64,000 nucleotides of DNA from positions 1-64,000 of the forward strand of contig NZ_JAFCTX010000028.1 in assembly GCF_049896245.1 (NCBI RefSeq), read 5' to 3'. The number at the start of each line of letters is the position of its first letter. Position 1 is the first letter of the stretch. The stretch comes from Cypionkella sp049896245 (GTDB lineage Bacteria; Pseudomonadota; Alphaproteobacteria; Rhodobacterales; Rhodobacteraceae). Below, in pieces: positions 17,330 to 26,521 of the stretch. A program made the position numbers and the translations under genes. Below the pieces are notes generated by a model. That model was not told the DNA's origin. It searched no databases and saw only the letters and a program-made list of their open reading frames with translations.

Positions 17330-20300
17330 AGCTGGTAGAGCTTGCAATCCGCAACGCGCGGCTGACGCTTTCGGTGCTGATCTTCCTGATTTTTTCGGGT
17401 GGGATGGCCTATTACACCATTCCGAAGGAAGCCGAGCCGGATGTTCAGATTCCGATCATCTATGTCTCGATGACCTTGGACGGCATTTCGCCCGAGGATG
17501 CCGAGCGGCTGTTGCTGCGGCCGATGGAAACCGCGCTGAAATCTATCCAAGGCATCAAGAAAATGACTGCCACCGCCTATCAAGGTGGCGGCAACGTGTT
17601 GCTGGAGTTTCAGGCCGGGGCGAATTTGGCCAAGGCGAAGTCGGATGTGAAGGACGGCGTCGATGATGCCCGCCCCGATCTGCCAGCGGAAGTCGATGAG
17701 CCGACGGTGAACGAGGTCAACCTGTCGGAATTCCCGGTGCTGGTCGTCACCTTGTCGGGCGATGTGCCCGAGCGCACCTTGAACGCCACGGCGCGGGCAT
17801 TGCGGGATCGGATTGAGGATGTTCCGGGCGTTCTGGATGCCGCCTTGCGGGGCGTGCGCGAGGATGTGGTTGAGATCGTGATTGATCCGGCCAAGCTGTC
17901 GTCCTACGGCTTGCGGCCCGATACGATGATCGCCGGGTTCAACGCCAACAACCGCTTGATCGCGGCGGGCTCGTTGGAGGGCGCTGAGGGTCGCTATGCG
18001 ATCAAAGTGCCATCGCTGATTGAGACGGTGCAGGATTTGGCCGGGCTGCCGGTGGTGGCCGAGGGCAATGCGATTGTGCGGGTCAGCGATCTGGCAGAAA
18101 TCCGGCCTGCGCTGAAAGACCCTGAAACCATCACCCGGCTGGATGGCAAATCCGCCGTGGCGATTGAGGTGTCTAAACGCATCGGCTCGAACCTGATTGA
18201 TACGGTGGACAAGGTGAAAGCCGTGACTGCCGCGTTGCAAAAGCAGATGCCGCCGGGGGTGGTGGTGTCGTTTAGCCAAGATAAATCCACGACCATCCGG
18301 CAAATGCTGAGCGATTTGCAAAACTCGGTGCTGACGGCGGTGGTCTTGGTGTTCATCGTGATCCTGTATGCGCTGTCGGTGCGGTCTTCGATTTTGATCG
18401 GGCTGGCTATTCCTTCATCGTTCCTGATGGGGATTTTGGGGCTGCAAATGGCCGGGCTGACGGTGAACCTTGTGGTGCTGTTCAGCCTGATCCTCGCGGT
18501 GGGGATGCTGGTGGATGATGCCATCATCGTGGTGGAATATGCCGAGCGCCGGATGGGCGAGGGCATGGACAAGCGCGATGCGTTTGCCGAGGCCAGCCAT
18601 AAAATGGCGGGGCCGGTGATCGCCTCGACCCTGACGCGGATTGCGGCGTTCTCGCCCTTGCTGTTCTGGCCGGGGGTGGTCGGCGAGTTCATGAAATACA
18701 TGCCTATCACGCTGATTGCGACTTTGTCGGCGTCGATGCTTTATGCGCTGATCTTTGTGCCGACTTTGGGCGCGATCATCGCCAAGCCGTTCGCGCATCC
18801 GCCTGTGCATAAGGATGGCGCGTACATGTGGGTGGTCGGCAAAGCCATTCGGCATCCGTTTATCGTGCTGTTTCTGGCGGTCAGCACGCTGGTTGCGGTG
18901 CCCTACAGCTATACCAAGTTCGGCAACGGCGTAGAGTTCTTCCCGAATGTCGAGCCTGATTATGGCCTTTTGTATGTCAAGGCGCGCGGCAACCTGTCGA
19001 TTGACGAAAAGGACGTGTTGGTGCGGCAGGCCGAGTCTCGGATGCTGGGCTGGCCGGGTGTGAAGACGGTTTACACGCGGGTGGGCGGCACTGCGCAAGG
19101 CGGCGGTGAAGCCCCCGCTGATACCATTGGCACCATTCAATACGAATTTGTCGATTGGCGCGAGCGCAAGCCCGCCAATGACATTCTGGCCGATCTGCGC
19201 GTGGCGATGCAGGGTATTCCGGGGGTGGATATCGAAGTCTCGGTGCCCGCCGCTGGCCCGCCCACAGGCAAGGCCGTTCAGTTGCAACTGTCTGCCGATG
19301 ATCCGGCAGGGCTGAACGATGCGGCCCGGGCGATTGCGCTGAAACTAGCGGCGATCCCGAATGTGATTGACGTGTCGAACGGTCTGCCTTTGCCGGGCGT
19401 GGATTGGGAATTGCAGGTTGATCGCGGCGAGGCCGCGCGTTATGGCGCTTCACCTGCGGCTGTCGGGGCTGTGGTGCAAATGGTGACATCCGGGCTGAAG
19501 CTGTCGGAATATCGCCCGGCAGGGTCGGATGACCCGGTGGATATCGTGCTGCGCTTGCCGCCCGAACAGCGGACGATTTCCGCGCTGGATCAGTTGCGGA
19601 TTGAGACGCCCGATGGTCCTGTGCCGATCTCCAACTTCGTGACACGCTCTGCGGCGGCAACCACCGGCACGCTGACCCGGCTGGGTGGCGCGCGCACGAT
19701 CACGGTGCAGGCCGGTATTGCGGCGGCGGCTGGCGTGCAGCCCGATCTGGTGCGCGGCGAGGTGCAGGCGATGGTCGAGAAAACCTTTGCCGAAGACGGC
19801 TATACCAAGGCCGGGATGCGCTGGATCATGGCCGGGGAAGATCAGGAACAGGCCGAGGCTGGGGCGTTCTTGGCCAAGGCGTTTGGCGCTGCGATCTTCC
19901 TGATTTTTGTGGTGCTGCTGGCGCAGTTCAACAAGTTCATCTCGGTGGGTTTGGTGTTGTCGGCGGTTTTGATGTCAACCATAGGGGTGTTCTTGGGGCT
20001 GATGATCATGGGGCAGCCATTTGGCGTGGTGATGACGGGGATCGGGGTGATCGCGCTGGCAGGCGTGGTGGTGAACAACAACATCGTGTTGATCGCGACC
20101 TATGACCAGTTGCGCGACGACGGCATGGACAAGATCGAGGCGGTGCTGGAAACCTGTCGCGAACGCGCCCGTCCGGTGGTGCTGACCGCACTGACGGCGA
20201 TTTTCGGGGTGTTCCCGATTGCCTTCGGGCTGAACCTTGAACTGCTCAGCCACGAGACGACGATTGGCGCGCCGTCAACCCAATGGTGGATCTCGCTGTC

Positions 20301-20430
20301 GTCGGCGATTGTCTACGGGTTGGCGTTTGCGACGATCCTGACCCTGATCGTGACGCCATCGCTGCTGATGCTGGTCAGCCGGTCTAATCGGTCTTTGCGG
20401 GAAGGCCGGCGCTGGTTCTGGAAGAAGTGA
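17326..20430 (+). CDS. RND efflux transporter, inner-membrane permease subunit
   Basis: 1034-residue pump of the AcrB/HAE1 superfamily. The N-terminal helix is followed by a large periplasmic loop. Helix 4 carries the proton-relay pair in VGMLVDDAIIVVEYAERRM, and the second half repeats the fold (GVIALAGVVVNNNIVLIATYDQLR). Length is normal and the frame is intact. Substrates of this subgroup cannot be told from sequence. Confidence 0.94.
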   Translation: MKLVELAIRNARLTLSVLIFLIFSGGMAYYTIPKEAEPDVQIPIIYVSMTLDGISPEDAERLLLRPMETALKSIQGIKKMTATAYQGGGNVLLEFQAGANLAKAKSDVKDGVDDARPDLPAEVDEPTVNEVNLSEFPVLVVTLSGDVPERTLNATARALRDRIEDVPGVLDAALRGVREDVVEIVIDPAKLSSYGLRPDTMIAGFNANNRLIAAGSLEGAEGRYAIKVPSLIETVQDLAGLPVVAEGNAIVRVSDLAEIRPALKDPETITRLDGKSAVAIEVSKRIGSNLIDTVDKVKAVTAALQKQMPPGVVVSFSQDKSTTIRQMLSDLQNSVLTAVVLVFIVILYALSVRSSILIGLAIPSSFLMGILGLQMAGLTVNLVVLFSLILAVGMLVDDAIIVVEYAERRMGEGMDKRDAFAEASHKMAGPVIASTLTRIAAFSPLLFWPGVVGEFMKYMPITLIATLSASMLYALIFVPTLGAIIAKPFAHPPVHKDGAYMWVVGKAIRHPFIVLFLAVSTLVAVPYSYTKFGNGVEFFPNVEPDYGLLYVKARGNLSIDEKDVLVRQAESRMLGWPGVKTVYTRVGGTAQGGGEAPADTIGTIQYEFVDWRERKPANDILADLRVAMQGIPGVDIEVSVPAAGPPTGKAVQLQLSADDPAGLNDAARAIALKLAAIPNVIDVSNGLPLPGVDWELQVDRGEAARYGASPAAVGAVVQMVTSGLKLSEYRPAGSDDPVDIVLRLPPEQRTISALDQLRIETPDGPVPISNFVTRSAAATTGTLTRLGGARTITVQAGIAAAAGVQPDLVRGEVQAMVEKTFAEDGYTKAGMRWIMAGEDQEQAEAGAFLAKAFGAAIFLIFVVLLAQFNKFISVGLVLSAVLMSTIGVFLGLMIMGQPFGVVMTGIGVIALAGVVVNNNIVLIATYDQLRDDGMDKIEAVLETCRERARPVVLTALTAIFGVFPIAFGLNLELLSHETTIGAPSTQWWISLSSAIVYGLAFATILTLIVTPSLLMLVSRSNRSLREGRRWFWKK

Positions 20431-20445
20431 TTTTCTTGAAATCAG

Positions 20446-20475
20446 CAGGTTGCCACAACATATTGTGGCAACCTG
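20446..20475. terminator. Strong 13-bp hairpin between convergent RND and pcaF genes
   Basis: CAGGTTGCCACAA (20446-20458) and TTGTGGCAACCTG (20463-20475) are perfect inverted repeats with a 4-base loop. The hairpin is 16 bases after the RND stop and about 78 bases from the convergent pcaF stop. There is no long T-run on either side, so it may act as a bidirectional stop or RNA-stability element. Confidence 0.6.
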
Positions 20476-20553
20476 TGCAAAAATTGCCAGTTTCCACAAG
20501 TCGTTCCCAGCGGGGAAGACGATTCAGCGTCATCATCAGCTCAGAGTCAAAAG

Positions 20554-21750
20554 TCAGTCCCGCTCAATCGCAATAGCGATGCCTTGGCCCACACCGATGC
20601 ACATGGTCGCCAAACCGCGCTGACCGGGTTGCAGTTGCAAAGCCGCCGTCCCGGTGATGCGTGCGCCTGTCATGCCCAAAGGATGCCCCAGCGCGATAGC
20701 CCCGCCATTGGGATTGACGCGGGGGTCGTCGTCGGCAATGCCAAGCGCGCGCAGGGTGGCAAGACCTTGGCTGGCGAAGGCCTCATTCAGCTCAATCACC
20801 GCAAAGTCGGATGGCGTAAGGTTCAGGCGGGCCATCAGTTTCTGGCTGGCCGGGATCGGGCCAAGCCCCATGATGCGGGGGGAGACTCCTGCGGTTGCGC
20901 CGCCCAAGATGCGGGCGATGGGCGTCAGCCCGTGTTTATGCGCGGCAGCGGCAGTGGCGATGATCAGGGCGGTGGCTCCATCATTGACGCCGCTGGCGTT
21001 GCCTGCGGTGACGCTGCCACCTTTGCGGAACAACGTGCCGAGTTTGCCGAGGGCTTCCAGCGTGGTGGCGCGGGGGTGTTCGTCTTGGGTGATCAGCACG
21101 GGATCACCCTTGCGCTGCGGGATGCTGACCGGGGTGATTTCGCGGCCCAGGCGGCCATTGGCCTGTGCGGCGCTGGCTTTGGCCTGAGAGCGCAAAGCGA
21201 AGGCGTCTTGGTCAGCGCGCGAAATGTTGCAATCCTCGGCGACGTTCTCGGCGGTTTCAGGCATGGAATCTGTGCCGTATTGCGCCTGCATCACCGGATT
21301 GATGAAGCGCCAGCCAATCGTTGTGTCGAAGATTTCAGCGGCGCGGGAGAAGGCGGTTTCGGCTTTCGGCATCACGAAGGGCGCGCGCGACATCGACTCG
21401 ACTCCACCTGCGATGATCAGATCGGCCTCACCCGCTTTAATCTGGCGGGCGGCGAGCAGGATGGCGTCCATGCCAGAGCCACAGAGGCGGTTGATGGTGG
21501 TGCCGCTGACGGTTTGCGGCAGACCGGCGAGAAGGCTGGCCATGCGGGCGACGTTGCGGTTGTCCTCGCCCGCTTGGTTGGCGCAGCCCATCACCACATC
21601 ATCGACGGCAGCCCAATCGACGCCCGGATTGCGGGCGATCAGGGCGCGCAGCGGGATGGCGGCAAGATCATCGGTGCGGACCTGCGACAGGCTGCCACCG
21701 AAGCGCCCGATCGGGGTGCGGATATAGTCGCAAATGTAGGCCTCGGTCAT
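20554..21750 (-). CDS. pcaF: 3-oxoadipyl-CoA thiolase
   Basis: 398-residue thiolase that cleaves 3-oxoadipyl-CoA to acetyl-CoA and succinyl-CoA at the end of the beta-ketoadipate pathway. The N-terminal region (ICDYIRTPIGRFGGSL), the nucleophile motif NRLCGSGMDA, NEAFASQG, GGAIALGHPLGMTGAR and the second Cys in ATMCIGVGQG are all present, and segments such as EDNRNVARMA and DTTIGWRFINP are PcaF-like. The rest of the pca operon is not in this window. It starts at the ATG at 21750 after an AT-rich leader. Confidence 0.88.
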   Translation of the reverse strand: MTEAYICDYIRTPIGRFGGSLSQVRTDDLAAIPLRALIARNPGVDWAAVDDVVMGCANQAGEDNRNVARMASLLAGLPQTVSGTTINRLCGSGMDAILLAARQIKAGEADLIIAGGVESMSRAPFVMPKAETAFSRAAEIFDTTIGWRFINPVMQAQYGTDSMPETAENVAEDCNISRADQDAFALRSQAKASAAQANGRLGREITPVSIPQRKGDPVLITQDEHPRATTLEALGKLGTLFRKGGSVTAGNASGVNDGATALIIATAAAAHKHGLTPIARILGGATAGVSPRIMGLGPIPASQKLMARLNLTPSDFAVIELNEAFASQGLATLRALGIADDDPRVNPNGGAIALGHPLGMTGARITGTAALQLQPGQRGLATMCIGVGQGIAIAIERD

Positions 21751-21825
21751 GGCGGGCTCCAGCGGTATCAGGGATTACTTTAAGTATAAAATAACTGATG
21801 TGAATGTCGAGTGGAACATAGCGAA

Positions 21826-21850
21826 GGGGCAGAGGATTGCCCCCTGCCCC
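21826..21850 (-). terminator. GC-rich hairpin ending the alginate-like operon
   Basis: GGGGCAG (21826-21832) pairs with CTGCCCC (21844-21850). An alternative pairing GGGGCA/TGCCCC is also possible. It lies about 31 bases beyond the algL stop and upstream of pcaF on the same strand, so it probably separates the two units. The T-run on the minus strand is poor. Confidence 0.5.
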
Positions 21851-21880
21851 ATTCTTCACTTCCTAAAGCCACGCGTTCCG

Positions 21881-23053
21881 TTACGGCGTCGCGGCAGGTC
21901 CTTCTTCCGCAGCGGCAGGATCTTTTACATCCAGTGCGGGCCAGAGCAGGCTTTGCTTGCCGCCGATTTTGGAATTGCTGAGCAGATCAAACTTCGCAGC
22001 AAAAGTGGTGAAGTCGGGCTCTTGCACCAAGGTTTCCAGCGGAGCCAGCCAGGCGAACTGGAAGGCGCGCTTCATCTCGGCGGCGGGGTCGAATTTTTGC
22101 GGCTTGTCGGTGATCGCCTCGACCAGTTTGGGGTCTTCGACGGCTTTCAGGGTGAAGCGGACGACGCGCAGCAGGGCATTGTCGCAGGTGGCCAGCAGAT
22201 CGGGATGCGTCGGTTGCAGCAAAGCCGTGGTCACGACCAACGGGCCAACGGCGTGGATTTGGTAGTGCAGCGCCAGTTTGCCGCGCCACATTTCATTCGG
22301 CAAAGCGCCTTCCGGGGTGGCGGTGCAGAGCACCAGTTTGACCGAGTCTGCGGCCCAAGTCGTCATCGCCGCGTTGTTTTGCAGCAAGCCGACCTGCGCC
22401 GCCGCCAAAGCAGCCCAAGCGCGCAGGTTGTTTTCGCGCGACTTCGGCGGGGCTTCGGTGTCGAAGAACACCATGCTGGCCTGCATCCTGGCCGTCAGCC
22501 AAGCTTCAATCGCAGGCTGGCGGCTGTCTTGAGTGGCAAGGCCACGCACTTGGGCATAGGCCATGGCGATGCCACCAATGCGGCTGGGCACCGAGAGTTG
22601 TGCGCCTTGGGTCTTCATATCGGCCAAAGCATCGACGGCGGCCCAGTCGTGGATGCGGTCCACTACGCAATCGGCGATCAGGGTTTGCTGGGCCAGATCG
22701 GGCGGGGTTTCGGGCTTGGCTTCGGCTGCGGGATCAACCGGAGCCTTGGGGTCAACCTCGGGTGCGGCGGTGATCTGCAGCGCTGCATTGGCGTTTTTGA
22801 CCAGATCGTTGATGAAATCATCGACCGGATTCAGCGCAGCTTCGACAGCGGCATTGGCTTCGGTGTCGAAATCAGAGCGGTTTTTGCTGTCATCCTTGTA
22901 GCGGCTGGGGATAGCAAGTTCGGTCACTGGCAGGACCGGATCAAAGCAGGCGAAAGGCTCTGGTTCGGCCTTGGGCTTGGTCTCGGCGATGGCGGATTGC
23001 GTGCCAAGGCCAAGGCTGATGGCTAAAATCAGGCGGGTGATGTGGGCGCTCAT
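21881..23053 (-). CDS. algL: AlgL-like (PL5) alginate lyase homologue lacking the catalytic His
   Basis: 390-residue exported protein with a signal peptide ending near SAIAE (about residue 23). PL5 landmarks are present: PSRYKDDSKNR (49-59), ENNLRAW (207-213) and WRGKLALHYQ (256-265). In the Sphingomonas A1-III lyase the active site is Asn191, His192, Arg239 and Tyr246. Here the Asn (209), Arg (257) and Tyr (264) are found at exactly the same spacings, but the His position is Leu210. A normal AlgL degrades periplasmic alginate and also belongs to the export complex; this one may be impaired as a lyase. Its ATG overlaps the preceding stop as ATGA, and it is the last gene of the operon. Confidence 0.78.
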   Translation of the reverse strand: MSAHITRLILAISLGLGTQSAIAETKPKAEPEPFACFDPVLPVTELAIPSRYKDDSKNRSDFDTEANAAVEAALNPVDDFINDLVKNANAALQITAAPEVDPKAPVDPAAEAKPETPPDLAQQTLIADCVVDRIHDWAAVDALADMKTQGAQLSVPSRIGGIAMAYAQVRGLATQDSRQPAIEAWLTARMQASMVFFDTEAPPKSRENNLRAWAALAAAQVGLLQNNAAMTTWAADSVKLVLCTATPEGALPNEMWRGKLALHYQIHAVGPLVVTTALLQPTHPDLLATCDNALLRVVRFTLKAVEDPKLVEAITDKPQKFDPAAEMKRAFQFAWLAPLETLVQEPDFTTFAAKFDLLSNSKIGGKQSLLWPALDVKDPAAAEEGPAATP

Positions 23054-25818
23054 TGGCTAACCTCCGGTTGTAGCGTCAGGCTACGGACTTTTGTGGTAGC
23101 ATCGGTGTTGCCCGCGTCAGCGGCTTTTTGCAGCCAGACCAAAGCTTGCTCTCGCGAAGCCGGCACACCCAGACCAAAGGCCAATGCATCGGCATAGGTC
23201 AGCATCGCGGGGACATCGCCAGCCGCGGCGGCCTTGGAGATCCATTGAGTTGAGGCCTCCAACTCGACCGTCGATTTTGCGCTAACCTGCAACAGCTTGC
23301 CATATTCGCGCATCCCTGCCGGATTGCCAGCTTCGGCAGCGGTGCGGTAGAGTTTTGGCACGTCAAGCCGTGCATAGGCGTTGTCCTGGATCGGGCGCGA
23401 AGCGACGGCCAGTCGGGACAGCGCGCGGGGAATGTCCTTGGGTTGGCTGCGTTCGACCAAAGCGACGTAAAGATCGGCGGCCTTCTCGGCGTTGAATTGC
23501 GGCGCACCAGCGGTGGCGTAGACATCCAGCAGACGGTGAATGGCAGTGGTGTTGCCGCCATCATAGCCGCGCTGATAATAGGCGAGCTGGGCGGTTGCCA
23601 TCGACTCGCCGCCGTAATGGCGCAGCAGATCGCCCAGTTGCACCAGCCGCCAGCTGTCATTCTCGCTAAGGAACTCGGCCACATCCACCCATTTCGTAAA
23701 GGCCGCCTGATCGCCCACCTGACCCATCGCATCGGCGAGGGTTTTGATTTCGTCAAAGCTGCAATCGGTGGCGGTGGTGGCGCGGTGCAGGTAATCGTCG
23801 CGGCGCCCGAGGTCGGGCTGGAACGGCAATGCGAGCACAAGGGCGTCAAAGTCGCCGCGGGTTTCGATGACATCGGCGTAGGTGGTGTAGACGGTTTTCA
23901 GATCGGGAAAGCGTTTAGGGTCAAGCTGCGGCAGCAACCGCAATGCGGCACCATCGCCCATCTCGGCCATCGGCTCCACTGCCGCAAGCGCTTCGGCTGC
24001 GTTCTTTGCCGGGTCTTGCTTGAGCAGGATTTCGGCCAGATCAACTTCGGCAGAACTGTCGCCTTCAGCAATCGCGGCACGCAGCATGATTGTGGGATCG
24101 CTCAGATTCTGGCCGATTTCGGCGAATTTGTTCTCCAAGCGTCCGCGTGCGGCGGTGACGCCTTCAAAACGTTTGGCATAAGACTCCCAGAAGGCGAGCA
24201 CCTCAGGTGCTGCGTTGCTGCGCGTCAGCACTTCCATATATTGCGCGATGGCCGTCGGACGACCGTACAGCGCCTGCGATTGCAGGCGGGCAATGTCTTG
24301 CGGGTTGGGGTTTGCGATCAGGGCCAACAACTCAGCTGGGGTGAATTCGGCGGTTTTGGTGCCAGTGGCGGCACTGATGCCTTCCCAATACAACGCCTCT
24401 GTGCGCTGCGGCGCCTGCGGCGCACGGCAACTGAAGGCATCTTTCAACCCGTTCATCGGGTCAATCTCGCCGCCAGTGTGGACGGTGTCGATCACCGCGT
24501 CGATGACTTGATAGAATTGCTTCGGCGTGTCGGCATAGCGGAATCGGATCGGTGTGAGGCGTTTGGTGGCACCTGCATCGCCCATCGCCTCGGCCTTTTC
24601 ATAATAGGCGACGGCGGCGGATTCACCGCCCCAACGGCCTTTCTCAGCAATTTCAAAATCACCCAGAGCGATGAAAATCCAAGCCGGAGCATCGGCGCGT
24701 TTGGCGAATTGTTCCAGGGCCGCACGATAGGCGGGCTGATAGGCGCCATCCACTTTCGCTTCGGATTGCAGGAACAACGCGTTGCGCAACAGGCCCGCGC
24801 GGTCACCGAATTTGGCGGCTTTCTCGTAAAGTGCGCGGGCGTGTTCGATGTCTTTTTTGCCGACCAAAGCGCCCTGTTCATAGAGACGGCCCAGTGCCAC
24901 CTGCGCATAGGGCAGGCCCGCATCTGCGGCTTTGATCATATAGGCGATCAGGGTATCGTTGGATTTCACCAGATCTTCAGACCGCAAGTGCATCTCGGCG
25001 ACTTTCCAAGCCGAGACGCCATCGCCCATATCGGCGGCAAAGCGGAACCATTTCTCGGCCAGACCGACATCGCGGGTGACGGTGTCACCGTTCATGTACT
25101 CGCGCGCAATGCGGGCGACACGGTCACAGATCAACGGGTCCATCTTGCCGACCAAGGCACCGAAGGCCATGGTGACGGCGATATCGGGCGGCACGTCCCA
25201 GCCGGGAATTTGCGTGCCTTTTTCCTGCAAAGCGACGATCTTCAGCAAAGCATCGGCGTTGCCGCCATAGCCTGCCGCGACCAGAAGTTTCAGACCTTTT
25301 TCTTTATCAACTGCGATGCCCGTGCCGTTCATCAGATAGTCGGCAAGGATGTTTTGCAAGCGCGGCGATCCACCGTTTTCAGTCGCCATCAACTGATCAG
25401 CAAGGCGTTGGTTGGTCAGTTCTTTCAGACGGCCAGCGGCGATCAGCAGTTCCACCCGCGCCAGCAGGGCCTTGTTCGCGTCGAATTGCGGATCGACCGC
25501 GGGCATCAGGGCATGGGCTTTTTCGATGGTGTCAAACCAACGGATCGCATCAGCGTCCATCAGGCGGCGCAAATCACGTTGAATGAGATCGGGGGCCATC
25601 TCGGGCAGCGCCTTGCCATCCCAAGCGGCCCATTGCGCGGCAAGTTGTTCGTCGGGCGTGCTGGGCGCGCAGATCTTTTCCACCTCGATCCGGGGCGGCT
25701 CGAAGTTTACCGCGACGGTTTGCAGCACTTCGGTCTGCGCAAATGCGGGAAGGCCAGCCAGAGCAGCCACGCAAAGCGGCAAGAACGGGCGGGAAAGCAG
25801 GGCTGCGGCGCGTGTCAT
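23050..25818 (-). CDS. Large periplasmic Sel1-like repeat protein, probable AlgK counterpart
   Basis: 922 residues with a signal peptide ending near PAFAQ (about residue 30) and no lipobox. Sel1-like/TPR helical repeats occur throughout. Clear examples are AGLPYAQVALGRLYEQGAL and the C-terminal series ending AAAAGDVPAMLTYADALAFGLGV and ALVWLQKAADAGNTDA. In Pseudomonas the AlgK lipoprotein (about 475 residues) uses such repeats to scaffold the alginate secretion complex. This protein is roughly twice that size and lies between algF and algL, so I treat it as an enlarged AlgK-like scaffold. No beta-barrel (AlgE) part is visible. The ATG at 25818 has an AAGGAT site; the longer open frame overlaps algF. 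Confidence 0.72.
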   Translation of the reverse strand: MTRAAALLSRPFLPLCVAALAGLPAFAQTEVLQTVAVNFEPPRIEVEKICAPSTPDEQLAAQWAAWDGKALPEMAPDLIQRDLRRLMDADAIRWFDTIEKAHALMPAVDPQFDANKALLARVELLIAAGRLKELTNQRLADQLMATENGGSPRLQNILADYLMNGTGIAVDKEKGLKLLVAAGYGGNADALLKIVALQEKGTQIPGWDVPPDIAVTMAFGALVGKMDPLICDRVARIAREYMNGDTVTRDVGLAEKWFRFAADMGDGVSAWKVAEMHLRSEDLVKSNDTLIAYMIKAADAGLPYAQVALGRLYEQGALVGKKDIEHARALYEKAAKFGDRAGLLRNALFLQSEAKVDGAYQPAYRAALEQFAKRADAPAWIFIALGDFEIAEKGRWGGESAAVAYYEKAEAMGDAGATKRLTPIRFRYADTPKQFYQVIDAVIDTVHTGGEIDPMNGLKDAFSCRAPQAPQRTEALYWEGISAATGTKTAEFTPAELLALIANPNPQDIARLQSQALYGRPTAIAQYMEVLTRSNAAPEVLAFWESYAKRFEGVTAARGRLENKFAEIGQNLSDPTIMLRAAIAEGDSSAEVDLAEILLKQDPAKNAAEALAAVEPMAEMGDGAALRLLPQLDPKRFPDLKTVYTTYADVIETRGDFDALVLALPFQPDLGRRDDYLHRATTATDCSFDEIKTLADAMGQVGDQAAFTKWVDVAEFLSENDSWRLVQLGDLLRHYGGESMATAQLAYYQRGYDGGNTTAIHRLLDVYATAGAPQFNAEKAADLYVALVERSQPKDIPRALSRLAVASRPIQDNAYARLDVPKLYRTAAEAGNPAGMREYGKLLQVSAKSTVELEASTQWISKAAAAGDVPAMLTYADALAFGLGVPASREQALVWLQKAADAGNTDATTKVRSLTLQPEVSQ

Positions 25819-25882
25819 GGTGTATCCTTTTGCCGATGTACCGCCGCGCAGACTGATCCGCGCGGCGGCTGGGCGATTAAGC

Positions 25883-26521
25883 TTAGTTGGCAAGCGTCGA
25901 GTTTGAACCCGCCACGGTGTAGTTGCCTGCGGTGCCGCGCAGCACGATCGCCACACCGCCGCGCCGTTGGAGATCAACCGCAGGCAGGGTGGCGAGAACC
26001 TTGTCGCCATCCCGAACCTCAAAGTCCAAGGTCAGCGGGGCTTTCAGGGCCACATTGGCCGCGCCATTCATCGGCACACCCGGCAGGGCCACCGCTTTGG
26101 CGGCGGGCACATACAAATCAACCTTCGGCAGATCGCTGAGGTTGAAGAAACTGATCACGGCCTGGGCGGGGTTTGAGGTGATGTCTTCCGGCACCAAGGT
26201 CTTGGTGCCATCAGCGCCGACGACATAGGAGTAATACTTGCCCGCTTCTACTTTGACCGTGGTGTCATCCACCCCGGTCACCAGTTTGATCTCGCCGGGT
26301 TTGGCGACGACGACGTAGCCCGAAATCCCGCCATCCAGTTGATCGAAGGTTTTGGTGTCGATCACCGCATTGGTGGGGACGGCTGCAACCACGCGCACAA
26401 AGCTGGCGCTGGGGTCGGGCACGTCTTCATAAAGCCCGCCATCCTGAGCCAGCCCCGTCGTGGCATACATGCCGCAAAGCCCTGTACATAGGGCAATCAA
26501 CCAGCTGCTATTCTTCGTCAT
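25883..26521 (-). CDS. algF: AlgF-like alginate O-acetylation protein
   Basis: 212-residue periplasmic protein with a signal peptide ending near TGLAQ (about residue 26). The N-terminal GGLYEDVPDPSASFVRVVAA segment and overall length match AlgF (about 216 residues in Pseudomonas), an adaptor of the O-acetylation apparatus that works with AlgI, AlgJ and AlgX. The body is beta-rich and Ala/Val-rich, with no enzymatic motif, as expected. The start overlaps the algX stop as ATGA. Confidence 0.85.
   Translation of the reverse strand: MTKNSSWLIALCTGLCGMYATTGLAQDGGLYEDVPDPSASFVRVVAAVPTNAVIDTKTFDQLDGGISGYVVVAKPGEIKLVTGVDDTTVKVEAGKYYSYVVGADGTKTLVPEDITSNPAQAVISFFNLSDLPKVDLYVPAAKAVALPGVPMNGAANVALKAPLTLDFEVRDGDKVLATLPAVDLQRRGGVAIVLRGTAGNYTVAGSNSTLAN

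Noticed and set aside
23443..26139. Very long plus-strand open frame (898 codons) across the large repeat-protein and algF genes
   Set aside because: It is antisense to genes with signal peptides, repeats and coupled starts, and its translation has no domain features; high-GC codon bias leaves antisense frames open.
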